The notes: generated by a model not told the origin, from the letters alone. Numbered from the stretch's first letter, positions 35,853 to 46,016 are shown. The stretch is 64,000 nucleotides of DNA from CAVXTF01 sp963701375 (GCA_963701375.1 CAVOZT010000004.1:310001-374000), one strand, 5' to 3'. Numbers and translations: made by a program.

Positions 35853-36916
35853 GTGATCAAGTACCTGGGGTCCAAGAGACGTCTCGTTCCCGTCATCACA
35901 GGACTCGCTGTACGCGCCGGCGCCCGCACTTGTCTCGACCTGTTCACCGGCACGACCCGGGTGGCGCGTGGACTCAAGCACCAGGGCGCCATCGTCACCG
36001 CCGTCGACACGGCCCGTTACTCAGAGATCCTCGCGCGGGCGGCAATAGAAACCGATGGGGGCAAGGTTGACGTCGGCGAGTTGGAAAGGGTCATTGCGCA
36101 TCTCGACGGGCTGCCCGGGCGCCCGGGATACGTGACCGCCACGTTCTGCGAACAGTCGAGGTTCTTCCAGCCCCACAACGGTGCGCGCATCGACGCGATC
36201 AGAGACGCGATCGCTAAAGAGCACGCTGGTACGCCGTTCGAACCGTTGCTTCTTGCGAGCCTTCTCGAGTCGGCCGATCGCGTCGACTCCACTACCGGAG
36301 TCCAGATGGCGTACGTCAAGAGCTGGGCCCCGCGCTCGTACAACCGGTTGGAGCTCAGGGTGCCGGAGCTGATCGAAGGGACCGGTCACGCAGTGCGCGG
36401 TGACGCGGTGCGCTCGCAGGCCGCCTGGGGGGTTTCGACCTCGCTTACCTCGACCCGCCGTACAACCAGCACCGCTACGAGGGGAACTACCACATCTGGG
36501 AGACCCTGGTCGCTTGGGACGAGCCCGATCACTACGGGGTTGCATGCAAGCGCATCGAGGTGAAAGACGGCCCGCGAAGTCCCTTCAACTCACGGCGCAC
36601 CATCCACGACGCGTTGCGCGGCGTGGTCGACTCCGTCGACGCCGGCGTGGTGGTGCTCTCCTACAACGACGAGTCCTGGATCGGCTTGGCCGACCTGGTC
36701 GAAATGTGCTCGGTACGGGGACACGTGGAGGTGCTGGGCTTCGCGTCGGCGCGGTACGTAGGCGCGAAGATCGGGATCCACAATCCGGCAGGGCTCAAAG
36801 TAGGAGCACCGGGGCGGCTCGAGAACATCGAGTATGTCCTCGTGGCCGGCGAACGCCGCAAGGTGGTGGCGATGACCGCCCCATGGAGCGAGGCCCGAAC
36901 CTCGCTCGCCGTCTGA
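35853..36916 (+). CDS. D12-class DNA adenine-N6 methyltransferase, one frameshift
   Basis: DNA adenine methyltransferase of about 354 residues after repair. The first frame has MIKYLGSKRRLVP and LDLFTGTTRVARGL (S-adenosylmethionine motif I). The second has FDLAYLDPPYNQHRY with the catalytic DPPY, then VVVLSYNDESW. One G is missing from the G6 run at 36427-36432; restoring it gives AAWGGFDLAYLDPPY. No restriction endonuclease gene is adjacent, so it is an orphan or housekeeping methylase. GATGAT (35841-35846) 6 nt before the GTG start suggests a leaderless promoter. Target site unknown. Confidence 0.88.
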
Positions 36917-37015
36917 GTCCCCGATCGCCATGCCCGACGGCCCGGGTAACCTACGCCCGGCCCGGGCACAGGCAACCCGAGGCAGGCACGATGAGAATCG
37001 AGAGGTGGTCGGCCG

Positions 37016-37891
37016 ATGGGTGCGCTCGACGGGCGTGTCGCGATCGTCACGGGGGCGGGACGCGGGATCGGTCGCGAGCATGCCCTGCTCTTCGCATCTG
37101 AAGGTGCGAAGGTCGTCGTGAACGATTTCGGCGGAGCGGTCGACGGGTCGGGTGCCGACTCGCCTGCCGAGCAGGTGGTGGAGGAGATTCGCTCTTCTGG
37201 AGGCGAGGCCATCGCGAACGGCGAGGACGTCGCCGATTGGGAGGGTGGACGGCGCATGATCGAGGCGGCGATCGAGGCCTTCGGCGATCTGCACGTCCTC
37301 GTGAACAACGCCGGGATACTCCGGGACCGGGTGCTCGTGAACATGACCGAAGACGAGTGGGACTCGGTCGTGAAGGTGCACATGAAGGGCCATTTCGTGC
37401 CAACACGGCATGCGGCTGCGTGGTGGCGCGAGCAGACGAAGCAGGGCCGCGAGATAAGCGCTTCCGTCGTGAACACCTCTTCCACGTCGGGTCTTCTCGG
37501 CAACCCTGGCCAGGCGAACTACGGAGCAGCCAAGGCAGGGATCGCGGCGTTCACCGTCATATGCGCCCAGGAGCTCGTCCGCTACGGGGTGCGGGTGAAC
37601 GCCATCGCACCCGCGGCGCGAACGAGGATGACCGAGTCGACCCCCGGGCTTTCTGAGATCGTGAGTGCTCCGAAGGACGACCAGGCGTTCGACGTCTGGG
37701 ACCCCGCGAACGTGTCGCCGCTCGTCGCTTACCTTGCGACCGAGTCGTGCCCGTTGACGGGCAAGGTCTTCTTCATCCAAGGCGGACGAGTACGGCTGTT
37801 CCAGCCGTGGACGATGACCGAAGGCCTCGAGAGCCCCGGGCGGTGGACAGTCGAGGATCTCGCACGCGAACTGCCGGGGATTTCCGGCTGA
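37016..37891 (+). CDS. Short-chain dehydrogenase (3-hydroxyacyl-CoA dehydrogenase-like)
   Basis: NAD(P)-dependent SDR of 291 residues. The cofactor site is VTGAGRGIGREHA, followed by LVNNAGILRD. The catalytic Ser, Tyr and Lys fall in NTSSTSGLLGNPGQANYGAAKAG. The sequence VVVNDFGGAVDGSG after the second strand and the long C-terminal segment are typical of the SDR half of peroxisomal-type multifunctional enzymes, suggesting a (3R)-hydroxyacyl-CoA or steroid substrate. GAGAGG lies 10-15 nt upstream of the ATG. Confidence 0.87.
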   Translation: MGALDGRVAIVTGAGRGIGREHALLFASEGAKVVVNDFGGAVDGSGADSPAEQVVEEIRSSGGEAIANGEDVADWEGGRRMIEAAIEAFGDLHVLVNNAGILRDRVLVNMTEDEWDSVVKVHMKGHFVPTRHAAAWWREQTKQGREISASVVNTSSTSGLLGNPGQANYGAAKAGIAAFTVICAQELVRYGVRVNAIAPAARTRMTESTPGLSEIVSAPKDDQAFDVWDPANVSPLVAYLATESCPLTGKVFFIQGGRVRLFQPWTMTEGLESPGRWTVEDLARELPGISG

Positions 37892-37938
37892 CCGACCCCG
37901 CAGGGGACCACTTTCGCTAAGCGGGTACCCTCGCCGAG

Positions 37939-39546
37939 ATGGGACGGCGCCTCAAAGAGCTGAGAGGTGCGCGGACCGAGGAGGAGGATCCTTCCCGGTC
38001 AGAACGTACGGGTCTCAACAACCCCGACGACGATCCGGACCGTCTCATGTTCGGCACGCCGCACGGGGAGGAGCTCGCGGTCGTCCCCTGGCCCCTACTT
38101 ATTCGCGAAAGGATCCACCGTAGAGCGCGCTCGAGTGACAGGTACCACTGGTTGGTGCTCGCGGTCGTCTTGGCCGGCCTTCTCTCGAGCAACGTTCTGA
38201 TCACCGTTTTCGTCGTCGCTCTTCCGAGCGTCGCGTCCGGGCTCCATACGAGCGTGTCGACCATCACGTGGGTGGTGACGGCACCAATGCTCGCTGTCGC
38301 CGTGGCCGTTCCGATCGCCGGGAAGCTGAGCGACAGGTGGGGACATCGCCGGCTGTACCTCGTCGGGATGATCGGCAATGTCGTCGTCGCGGTGCTGTCG
38401 GCCCTCGCACCCGACGCCGGGACGCTGATCGCGGCACGCGCACTTGGTGGTCTGGTGGGCGCCGGCCTTGGGGCGTCGTCTATGGCTCTGGTGCTCAGCA
38501 TGTTCGAGTCGGGGGACCGGGTGAAGGCGATGGGCTGGTGGTCGATGGTCGGAGCCGGAGGCCCGGTGCTCGGTGTCGCAGTCGGTGGGTTCATCATCCA
38601 AAGCATCGGATGGCGAGCCATGTTCCTTCTCGAGATGGTCCTCGGTGCCATCGCCCTGGTCCTTGCGCTGGTCGTTCTCCCTGAGCACGGCGCCGGTCAG
38701 CGTCGCATGCGAGGGGAGGGACCGCGCCTCGACACTCTTGGTGCATTGCTCGTCGTGGCTTCGGTGGGAAGCCTGCTGTTCGGACTCAACCGCGCCCCGA
38801 TCGTGGGATTCGGCGGCGGCCTCGTTATCGGAGCGTTCTGTCTGTCGGCGATCGCAGGAGTCCTCCTCGTGATGGTCGAGCACCGGGCCGAGGATCCGCT
38901 CGTGCCCTTCCGCTATCTGAAGAAGAGGAATTTCGTCCTGCCGCTAGGCGCTCAGGCGTTCGCGAACTTTGCGTACATGGGCGGGTTCTTCCTCACTCCC
39001 CTCATGCTCGAACAGGTCTACCGATACGGCGAGTCGTCGGCCGGGCTACTCGTGATCGCTCGCCCCTTGTCGTTCGCTCTCTTTGCACCGGTCGCCGGAT
39101 ACGTCGCAGTCAAGGTAGGGGAGCGCCAGACGGCGGTCCTCGGGACGTGCGCCGTCGTCGCGTCGATGGCGGCCTATGTGTTCACGGCTTCCTCGAGCGG
39201 GATCGCACTCGTCGAGATCGCGCTCGTGCTCTCGGGAGTCGGAATGGGTGTCGCCTCTCCTTCGATCGCCGCAAGCATCGCCAACGTGGTCGATCAGGAC
39301 GCCCTGGGGACCGCAAGCGCGATGCAGCAACTGGTAGTTCAAATTGCGACAGTGGCGGGCATCCAGGTCTTCCAGACGGTGCAGGAGTCGGCGCTGCGCG
39401 CGAGCCCGAAGGCACTGCTCGGCTCGTTCCACGTCGCGTTCTTCGTGGGTGCGTGCGTTGCGCTCGTGGGTGCCGCGTGCGCCATCGGCCTTCATTCGAC
39501 TCTTCGTGTGCGCGATCCGGTCGCCGCGGATCTCGTTACGCGGTGA
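37939..39546 (+). CDS. MFS exporter, DHA2 (EmrB/QacA) type
   Basis: Drug:proton antiporter family protein of 535 residues. After a 65-residue charged cytoplasmic tail there are about 14 membrane helices. The A-loop motif GKLSDRWGHRRLYLVG and the antiporter motif C-like WWSMVGAGGPVLGVAVGG are visible. The substrate cannot be predicted. TACCCT (37926-37931) lies 7 nt before the ATG, consistent with a leaderless transcript. It is convergent with the SCP2 gene. Confidence 0.88.
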   Translation: MGRRLKELRGARTEEEDPSRSERTGLNNPDDDPDRLMFGTPHGEELAVVPWPLLIRERIHRRARSSDRYHWLVLAVVLAGLLSSNVLITVFVVALPSVASGLHTSVSTITWVVTAPMLAVAVAVPIAGKLSDRWGHRRLYLVGMIGNVVVAVLSALAPDAGTLIAARALGGLVGAGLGASSMALVLSMFESGDRVKAMGWWSMVGAGGPVLGVAVGGFIIQSIGWRAMFLLEMVLGAIALVLALVVLPEHGAGQRRMRGEGPRLDTLGALLVVASVGSLLFGLNRAPIVGFGGGLVIGAFCLSAIAGVLLVMVEHRAEDPLVPFRYLKKRNFVLPLGAQAFANFAYMGGFFLTPLMLEQVYRYGESSAGLLVIARPLSFALFAPVAGYVAVKVGERQTAVLGTCAVVASMAAYVFTASSSGIALVEIALVLSGVGMGVASPSIAASIANVVDQDALGTASAMQQLVVQIATVAGIQVFQTVQESALRASPKALLGSFHVAFFVGACVALVGAACAIGLHSTLRVRDPVAADLVTR

Positions 39547-39570
39547 CGTCTGTACCGGGTGAACTCGCGC

Positions 39571-39985
39571 CTACTGGGTGATCTCGCGGAGCCGTCCTGC
39601 GAGCGATTGGGCTGCGGGACCCGGGGGACCGCTTTGGAGCTCGATCAACTTCGCGACGTCGCCCTCTACCTTGATCTTCCCTGTCATGAAGGCCTGCATG
39701 GCGACCTGCGTGTTGCCCTCTATGAGGATGCTCCTGGCGGTCTCGTGGTCGACGGTTATCACCATGTCGACAGGTTCGATGTGACCGGAGTCGATCTCGA
39801 CGATGCCCGACGAAGTGTCGACGTGCGCATCGAGGGAGCCCTCGCCGAACGGAACATCGGTGATCACGAGGTTGACGCGCACCGAGTGAGGCACCGTCGC
39901 GCTGAGTACCCTCGGCCTCCGCCTCGGCCCGGATCCTGCGGGCGTCTTCGATCCACTGATCACTCAGGAAAACGTGCGTCGCCAT
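39571..39985 (-). CDS. SCP2 sterol-carrier domain protein, one frameshift
   Basis: Small single-domain protein of about 137 residues after repair. The N-terminus, in the first frame, is MATHVFLSDQWIEDARRIRAEAEA. The remainder, in the second frame, has VRVNLVITDVPFGEGSLDAHVD, VDMVITVDHETARSILI and QAFMTGKIKVEGDVAKL, the lipid-binding SCP2 pattern. One extra base in the C3 run at 39909-39911 breaks the frame. TATCGT (39997-39992) is 6 nt before the ATG. Such proteins bind acyl chains or sterols, and may serve the acyl-CoA enzymes elsewhere in this window. Confidence 0.85.
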
Positions 39986-40062
39986 GATCGCACGATACTT
40001 GCGCTCCGACCCCGGGGTTGCGCCCCTCTCGGCGCCTTTTGGCGGCCCGATAGCATGCGCCC

Positions 40063-40821
40063 GTGCCGCATCCGATCATGCAAGGAGCTGAGCCTTTCGC
40101 GCACCTCGGAGGCCCGGGAGGGGTTCTTGTGCTTCACGGGTTCACCGGTAACCCGCAATCCGTCCGGCCCATCGCAGAGGCACTTGCGGATCTCGGCCTG
40201 GCGGTTGACCTGCCGCTGCTCCCGGGCCACGGCACCGACCCGAGCGACCTGCTGGACAAACGGTGGGCCGATTGGTCCGCTGCCGCAGAACAGGCGCTTT
40301 CGGACCTGGAGAAACGCTGCGAGGAGGTCGTCGTCGTCGGTTTGTCCGTAGGCGGCACCCTGGCGTGCTGGCTTGCGGAGAATCACGGCGAGATACGTGG
40401 CATAGCGGTCGTGAATCCGATGGTCGAGCCCCCCGAAGAGAGTCTCCGCGAGCTTGCGAAAAGCATGATCGACGCAGGCGAGACGTTCGCGCCCGGCGTC
40501 GGATCCGACATCGCGAAGCCGGGGATGACAGAGCTCGCCTACCCGGGTCTTCCGCTCGAGGCCGCTCTGTCCTTGTTCGACGGTGTCGCCGAGGTTGGGT
40601 CGGGTCTCGGGAACATCTCGTGTCCCGTGCTCATCTTGACAAGCCGTCAGGACCACGTGGTTCCCCCCTCGTCGTCGGATCTTCTCCGCGAATCTGTCAC
40701 CGAGCCTGTCGAGCAGGTATTCCTCGAACGCAGCTATCACGTCGCGACTCTCGACTACGACGCGGACGAGGTCACCGAACGCATAGTTGCGTTCGCGCGT
40801 TCGCATCTCGGCTCAGAGTGA
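40063..40821 (+). CDS. Alpha/beta-hydrolase (carboxylesterase / monoacylglycerol lipase-like)
   Basis: Hydrolase of 252 residues. VLVLHGFTGNPQSVRPIAEAL forms the oxyanion strand, VVVGLSVGGTLA holds the nucleophile Ser, ILTSRQDHVVP the acid Asp and ERSYHVATLDYD the His. Size and the PLLPGHGTDPSDL block match bacterial carboxylesterases of the Est30 type. TAGCAT (40051-40056) lies 6 nt before the GTG start, so a leaderless transcript is predicted. The stop overlaps the gatC start. Confidence 0.88.
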   Translation: MPHPIMQGAEPFAHLGGPGGVLVLHGFTGNPQSVRPIAEALADLGLAVDLPLLPGHGTDPSDLLDKRWADWSAAAEQALSDLEKRCEEVVVVGLSVGGTLACWLAENHGEIRGIAVVNPMVEPPEESLRELAKSMIDAGETFAPGVGSDIAKPGMTELAYPGLPLEAALSLFDGVAEVGSGLGNISCPVLILTSRQDHVVPPSSSDLLRESVTEPVEQVFLERSYHVATLDYDADEVTERIVAFARSHLGSE

Positions 40822-41159
40822 CCGAGGCCGGCAAGGTGAGCGAATCCAGCGGAGCGACCGGGCATCACCTGACCCGCGAGGATGCCGAATATGTAGCGAG
40901 ACTGGCGCGCATCGATCTCGAGGAACACGAGCTCGACACATTCGCGGCCCAGCTCGCGGCCGTTCTCGATCACGCAGCGCAGGTCGCGGCGATCGATACG
41001 TCGAGCGTCGAGCCGACCGCGCATCCGCTGCCCCTGGTGAACGTGCTTCGCGCCGACGAGCCTCAGCCTTGCCTCGACCGAGAAGAGGTATTGGGACAAG
41101 CCCCCGCTACCGAGTCGGGTCGCTTCAAGGTGCCGAGAATTCTCGGCGATGCACCATGA
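40818..41159 (+). CDS. gatC: Asp/Glu-tRNA amidotransferase subunit C
   Basis: Small subunit of about 113 residues of the GatCAB complex, which amidates Glu-tRNA(Gln) and Asp-tRNA(Asn). LTREDAEYVARLARIDLEEHEL is the family's N-terminal helix, and DEPQPCLDREEVLGQAP with FKVPRIL is the C-terminal part that wraps GatA. I chose the GTG at 40818, in a 4-base overlap with the hydrolase; a GTG at 40836 is equally possible. Its stop overlaps the gatA ATG. Confidence 0.93.
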   Translation: MTEAGKVSESSGATGHHLTREDAEYVARLARIDLEEHELDTFAAQLAAVLDHAAQVAAIDTSSVEPTAHPLPLVNVLRADEPQPCLDREEVLGQAPATESGRFKVPRILGDAP

Positions 41160-42610
41160 GCGAGCCGCAGATGCCTGCGGTCCCACCGTCAGCCGTTGCG
41201 CTCGCCGAGGCGGTTCGTGACGGCTCGATTTCGGCGACGGACGCACTCGAGCACTCGCTCGGACAGATCGAGGCACGTGAAAAGGAGATTCACGCCTTCG
41301 TGACCGTGGATACCGTTGGTGCGAGAGCGCAGGCCGCGAGCGTGGACGATTTGGTCGCCGCCGGAGCCGATCCTGGACCGCTCGCAGGTGTCCCCGTGGC
41401 ACTGAAGGACAACATGTGTGTCCGGGGTCTGCCCACCACTTGTTGCTCGAGGATCCTCGACGGATGGCACCCTCCCTACGACGCCACCGTCGCAGAGCGC
41501 CTGCGATCGGCAGGTGCGGTCATGGTGGGAAAAACCAACCTCGACGAGTTCGCAATGGGATCGTCAACCGAGCATTCTGCGTTCGGACCGACGCGAAACC
41601 CTTGGTGCGCAGACCGCGTTCCCGGCGGGTCGAGCGGGGGATCGACGGCGGCCGTTGCGGCTGGGATGGTGCCTATCGCACTCGGGTCCGACACCGGGGG
41701 GTCGATCCGCCAACCAGCTGCATTCTGCGGCGTCGTAGGCATGAAGCCGACCTACGGAATGGTGTCTCGCTACGGGCTCGTCGCGTTTGCGAGCTCGCTC
41801 GACCAGATCGGACCGATAACGACGACGGTCACCGACGCGGCCCTCGTCTACGAGGTGATCTCTGGCAACGACCCACGGGATTCCACCTCGCTCGACAGGC
41901 CAGCGCTACCCCTTCGCGAGATGTGCGACCGCGAGGTCGACTCGCTACGAGTCGGCGTGGTGAAAGAGCTGATCGAGGGTGCCGATCATGAGATATCGAC
42001 CGCAGTCGCCGGCGCGGCGGAGGCGCTCGCGGGCATGGGAGCGGCGATCGAGGAGGTGTCGATACCCGAGGTGCGTCACGGGCTGCCCGCGTACTACCTG
42101 ATCGCTCCCGCCGAGGCCTCGTCGAACCTGGCGCGCTACGACGGGGTCCGCTACGGGTTACGCGTCGACGGCGACGACGTGGAGGCGATGAACTCGGCCA
42201 CCCGTGCAGCGGGGTTCGGAGCCGAGGTGAAGCGCCGGGTGATGCTCGGAACCTTTGCTCTCTCGTCGGGCTACTACGACGCGTACTACGGCCAGGCGCA
42301 GCGGGTTCGCACGATCATCGTGCGCGCGCTCGAGACCGCATACGAACGCGTCGACGTTCTTTTGGGAGCCACCACACCGACGCCAGCGTTCGAGCTCGGC
42401 GCCAAGACCGGCGACCCCCTTGCGATGTACCTCTCCGACTTGTTCACGGTCCCTTCGAACCTCGCGGGACATCCCGCGATCAGCGTTCCGTTCGGTCGGT
42501 GCGCCGATGGCCTGCCGATCGGTGTGCAGGTGCTGGCGCCCGCCTTGGGTGAACCGGTGTTGTTCCAAGTGGCGGCCGCTGTAGAGCGCGGCGCGTCGAG
42601 GTCGGAATGA
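41156..42610 (+). CDS. gatA: Asp/Glu-tRNA amidotransferase subunit A
   Basis: Amidase subunit of 484 residues that releases ammonia from glutamine. Catalytic residues are Lys in GVPVALKDNMCV and two Ser in the amidase signature (VPGGSSGGSTAAVAAG and GSDTGGSIRQPAAFCG). Having GatCAB implies that Gln-tRNA or Asn-tRNA, or both, are made indirectly. ATGA overlaps link it to gatC and gatB. Confidence 0.97.
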   Translation: MSEPQMPAVPPSAVALAEAVRDGSISATDALEHSLGQIEAREKEIHAFVTVDTVGARAQAASVDDLVAAGADPGPLAGVPVALKDNMCVRGLPTTCCSRILDGWHPPYDATVAERLRSAGAVMVGKTNLDEFAMGSSTEHSAFGPTRNPWCADRVPGGSSGGSTAAVAAGMVPIALGSDTGGSIRQPAAFCGVVGMKPTYGMVSRYGLVAFASSLDQIGPITTTVTDAALVYEVISGNDPRDSTSLDRPALPLREMCDREVDSLRVGVVKELIEGADHEISTAVAGAAEALAGMGAAIEEVSIPEVRHGLPAYYLIAPAEASSNLARYDGVRYGLRVDGDDVEAMNSATRAAGFGAEVKRRVMLGTFALSSGYYDAYYGQAQRVRTIIVRALETAYERVDVLLGATTPTPAFELGAKTGDPLAMYLSDLFTVPSNLAGHPAISVPFGRCADGLPIGVQVLAPALGEPVLFQVAAAVERGASRSE

Positions 42611-44058
42611 GCGGGCCGTCTACGAGTGGGGACTTCGAGGCGGTCATCGGTCTCGAGGTTCACAGCGAGCTTCGCACCGCGACGAAGCTCTTCTGCGGCT
42701 GCAAGAACGAATTCGGCGGGGAACCCAACACTTACGTCTGCCCTGTCTGCCTGGGCCTGCCCGGGTCGTTGCCGGTTCTCAACTCGCAGGCGGTCGAGTT
42801 CGCGATGCGAATCGGGACGGCACTGCACAGCGAGATCCGCTCCAGCCGCTTCGACCGTAAGAACTACTTCTATCCGGACATGCCGAAGGACTACCAGATA
42901 TCGCAGTATGCGGAGCCGATAAACGTCGGCGGCCATCTCGACCTGCCCGACGGCACCCGGGTCGGGATCGTGCGCGCCCACCTCGAAGAGGACACCGGCA
43001 AGACGACTCACATGGGAGGTGGAGGCCGCATCCACGATGCCGACTACTCACTCGTCGACTACAACCGCGCCGGCGTACCCCTCGTCGAGATCGTCTCCGA
43101 GCCTGACATCCGTAGCGCGGAGCAAGCGCGCCTCTACGCCTCAGAACTGCGGGGCATCCTGGTGGCGACGGGGGCGTCCGACGGTCGCATGGAGGAGGGC
43201 TCCATGCGTATCGACGCGAACATCTCGGTGCGACGTGCCGGGACGAGCGAGCTGGGCACCCGATGCGAGGTGAAGAACCTCAACTCCTTGAGGTCGTTGG
43301 GTCGAGCCATCGAGCACGAGATCGAACGCCAGACGGCGATCGTCACCGCCGGTGGAACCGTCGTCCAGCAGACGCGGCACTGGGACGAGCAGCACGGTGT
43401 GACCGTCGCGCTCAGGTCAAAGGAGGAAGCTTTCGACTACCGGTACTTCTCCGAGCCCGACCTCGTTCCTGTAGAGCCCGATCCGTCGTGGCTGGACGAC
43501 GTCGCGAATGCAATCGGTCCGATGCCTGCAGAGCGTCGAGCCGTCGTCGTCGAGGCCCTCGGTGGGGAGGCGACACCCTCTCAGTTCGACCAGATCCTGA
43601 CCGTGGTGGATCTCGATCTCGATTCGCTTGTGACCGCAGCAGTGTCCGCGGGTATCGACCCCGGACTCGCTCTTCGCCGGACAGCCAACGAGGCTGCCGC
43701 CGAGCCCGACAAGGCACGGTCGATAGACCGGGGTGCGTACTCGGCTCTTTTACGGATGGAACAGCAGGGTGCTCTGACCGCGACCCAGTCGAAGGTGGTG
43801 CTCGCGGAGATGCTCGAGTCTGGAGGGGACCCGGACGCGATCGTCGCGCGAAAGGGTTTCGAAACCCTCGGCGCGGACTCCTTGGGCAAGCTCGTGGCGC
43901 AGGTTGTCGACGCACATCCAGAAGAGTGGGGCCGTTACCGGGCCGGTGACGACAGGGTTTCTGGTTTTTTCGTCGGTGAAGTGATGCAGGCTTCAGATGG
44001 CAAGGCTTCGGGCAAAGAAGTGAGGGCGGAGCTCGATCGACTTCGCAGCCAACCCTGA
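42607..44058 (+). CDS. gatB: Asp/Glu-tRNA amidotransferase subunit B
   Basis: Kinase/tRNA-binding subunit of 483 residues. FEAVIGLEVHSELRTATKLFC, the zinc cysteines in CGCKN and YVCPVCLGLPG, RKNYFYPDMPKDYQISQ and DYNRAGVPLVEIVSEPD are diagnostic. The C-terminal YqeY-like helical domain is complete (GFFVGEVMQASDGKASG). It starts inside the gatA stop (ATGA). Confidence 0.97.
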   Translation: MSGPSTSGDFEAVIGLEVHSELRTATKLFCGCKNEFGGEPNTYVCPVCLGLPGSLPVLNSQAVEFAMRIGTALHSEIRSSRFDRKNYFYPDMPKDYQISQYAEPINVGGHLDLPDGTRVGIVRAHLEEDTGKTTHMGGGGRIHDADYSLVDYNRAGVPLVEIVSEPDIRSAEQARLYASELRGILVATGASDGRMEEGSMRIDANISVRRAGTSELGTRCEVKNLNSLRSLGRAIEHEIERQTAIVTAGGTVVQQTRHWDEQHGVTVALRSKEEAFDYRYFSEPDLVPVEPDPSWLDDVANAIGPMPAERRAVVVEALGGEATPSQFDQILTVVDLDLDSLVTAAVSAGIDPGLALRRTANEAAAEPDKARSIDRGAYSALLRMEQQGALTATQSKVVLAEMLESGGDPDAIVARKGFETLGADSLGKLVAQVVDAHPEEWGRYRAGDDRVSGFFVGEVMQASDGKASGKEVRAELDRLRSQP

Positions 44059-44080
44059 TGAACCCGTAGCCTGTTCCGTC

Positions 44081-45789
44081 GTGAGCGACCCGCAAACCAC
44101 CGGCGGTCCCAGCCGATTGAAGATCCGCAGTTTCGAGGTGACCGAGGGCCCGACGAGGGCACCTGCCGCGCGCAATGCTTCGGGCGATCGGAATGACCGA
44201 CGCGGACTGGGACAAACCGCAGGTCGGGGTGGTCTCGTCCTGGAACGAAGTCACACCTTGCAACATGTCGCTCGACCGCCTGGCGAAGCGGTGCAAAGAG
44301 GGCGTCCGCTTCGCTGGCGGGTTCCCGATCGAATTCATGACCATCGCGGTGTCAGACGGCATCTCGATGGGCCACGAGGGGATGCGGGCGTCTCTCGTGT
44401 CGCGCGAAGTGATCTGCGACTCGATCGAGACCATGATGCACGCGGAGCGATTCGACGCGATGGTCACGTTCGCGGGGTGCGACAAGTCGTTGCCGGGCAT
44501 GTTGATGGCCGCAGCGAGGCTGGACCTGCCCGCCGTGTTCTTGTACGGCGGTTCGATCCTTCCAGGTCGTTACCGCGATCAAGCCCTCGACATCGTGAGC
44601 GTCTTCGAGGCCGTCGGCGCTCACGCGACCGGGAACCTGAGCGACGAAGAGCTTTCCCTCATCGAGCGAAATGCGTGCCCGACTCAGGGTGCATGTGCCG
44701 GGATGTTCACCGCCAACACCATGGCGTCGGCCGCCGAGGCACTCGGCATGTCGCTTCCCGGTTCTGCTTCCGCCCCGGCCGTGGACCGTCGCCGAGACGA
44801 TCTGGCGCAGGACTCGGGCGGGGCCGTCGTAAGACTGCTCGAACGTGGAATCCGGCCGCGTCAGATCATGACAAAGCAGGCGTTTCGTAACGCGGTGGCG
44901 GTCGTGATGGCGCTCGGGGGGTCGACAAACGCAGTGCTTCACCTTCTTGCGATCGCGCACGAGGCGCGGTGTCGACCTGACGCTCGACGACTTCAACGAG
45001 GTGGCGGCGCGGGTGCCTCACGTCGCCGACACCAAGCCGCACGGGCGCTTTCACATGGTGGACCTCGACCGGATAGGCGGCCTTCCCGTGGTCATGCGCG
45101 AGCTTCTAGATGCCGGTCTGATCGAAGGCGACTGTCTCACCGTTACGGGTTCGACCGTCGCGGAGAACCTCGCCGCGCTCGATCCACCAGCACCCGACGG
45201 CGAGGTCGTCAGGCCTCTGTCGCGGCCGATCCACGCGACTGGAGGTATCGCCGTCCTCAAAGGGACGCTCGCGCCGCGGGGTTCCGTCGTGAAGGTCGCC
45301 GGCCTCGACCAGGAGCCGAGGTTCTCGGGAACCGCCCGGGTCTTCGACGGCGAAGAGGCCGCTCTCGAGGCGATTCTCGAAGGTTCGATCGCCCCGGGGA
45401 CTGTGGTCGTCATCCGCTACGAAGGCCCGAAGGGGGGACCGGGGATGCGCGAGATGCTCGCTGTCACCGGCGCAATGAAGGGGGCGGGCCGCGGGGCTGA
45501 TTGCGCGCTTGTGACCGACGGCAGATTCTCGGGGGGCACCCACGGTTATTGCGTCGGGCACGTGGCCCCCGAAGCCTCAGAGGGAGGTCCTATAGCGCTC
45601 GTGGCCGACGGGGATCGGATCTTGATAGACGCCGACCTCAAGATCCTGGATCTTCAGGTCGACGAAGCGGTGCTCGCAACCAGGCGCGAGAAGCTCGTGA
45701 CTCCGGAGCCGCGCTACACGACCGGGGTGCTTGCCAAGTACGCACGCCTGGTCACCGGGGCCGAGAGGGGGGCCGTCACCGAGCCCTAG
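44081..45789 (+). CDS. ilvD: Dihydroxy-acid dehydratase, two frameshifts
   Basis: Fe-S enzyme that dehydrates dihydroxy acids to 2-keto acids in valine, leucine and isoleucine synthesis. Frame one gives EVTEGPTRAPA. Frame two gives MLRAIGMTDADW, TFAGCDKSLPGMLMA (cluster Cys), CPTQGACAGMFTANTM (cluster Cys) and ALGGSTNAVLHLLAIAHEA. Frame three gives GVDLTLDDFNEVA, RPIHATGGIAVLKG, EGPKGGPGM and VTDGRFSGGTHG. Extra C bases near 44166-44167 and at 44966 cause the breaks. After repair the protein has about 568 residues, the normal size. TAGCCT (44067-44072) ends 8 nt before the GTG. Confidence 0.94.
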
Positions 45790-45836
45790 GGGTTTGTTTG
45801 CCCGCCAGTTGCAGGCGTGGCACACTTGACAGCGAA

Positions 45837-46016
45837 ATGACGCGCAACGTCCCCACCCGCCCGATCCTGGTAGTACTCGGCGGTACGCGGCGCGTAGCCT
45901 CATACGAGGCAGCGGGCGCGTACGACCTCCCCCCGGGGAGGTCGTTTCAATTCCCGGCTTGTTTTGCCGAGCTGACACTCCCACACATCAAACAGAACCC
46001 ACCACCGAGAGCCTGA
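45837..46016 (+). CDS. Putative ilvB leader ORF (Ile/Leu/Val-rich)
   Basis: ATG at 45837 opens an ORF beginning MTRNVPTRPILVVLGG, with five consecutive branched-chain codons (Ile-Leu-Val-Val-Leu) followed by GGTRRVA. Streptomyces-type ilvB leader peptides have a similar short Arg-Ile-Leu-Val-Leu-Gly core. Here no stop occurs until 46016. A one-base shift would meet a TAG at 45895-45897, straight after the RR codons, so a sequence error may hide the true stop. It overlaps an intrinsic-terminator-like hairpin and lies wholly within the ilvD-ilvB spacer. Confidence 0.6.
   Translation: MTRNVPTRPILVVLGGTRRVASYEAAGAYDLPPGRSFQFPACFAELTLPHIKQNPPPRA
45897..45955 (+). terminator. Attenuator-like hairpins in the ilvB leader
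   Basis: First a small hairpin GCCTC/GAGGC (45897-45901 with 45906-45910). Then a perfect 11-bp inverted repeat, ACGACCTCCCC at 45922-45932 and GGGGAGGTCGT at 45935-45945, followed by TTCAATTCC. The T-tract is weak, but the stem is the strongest in the spacer. Its position 50-80 nt behind the Ile-Leu-Val codons fits transcription attenuation. Confidence 0.65.
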
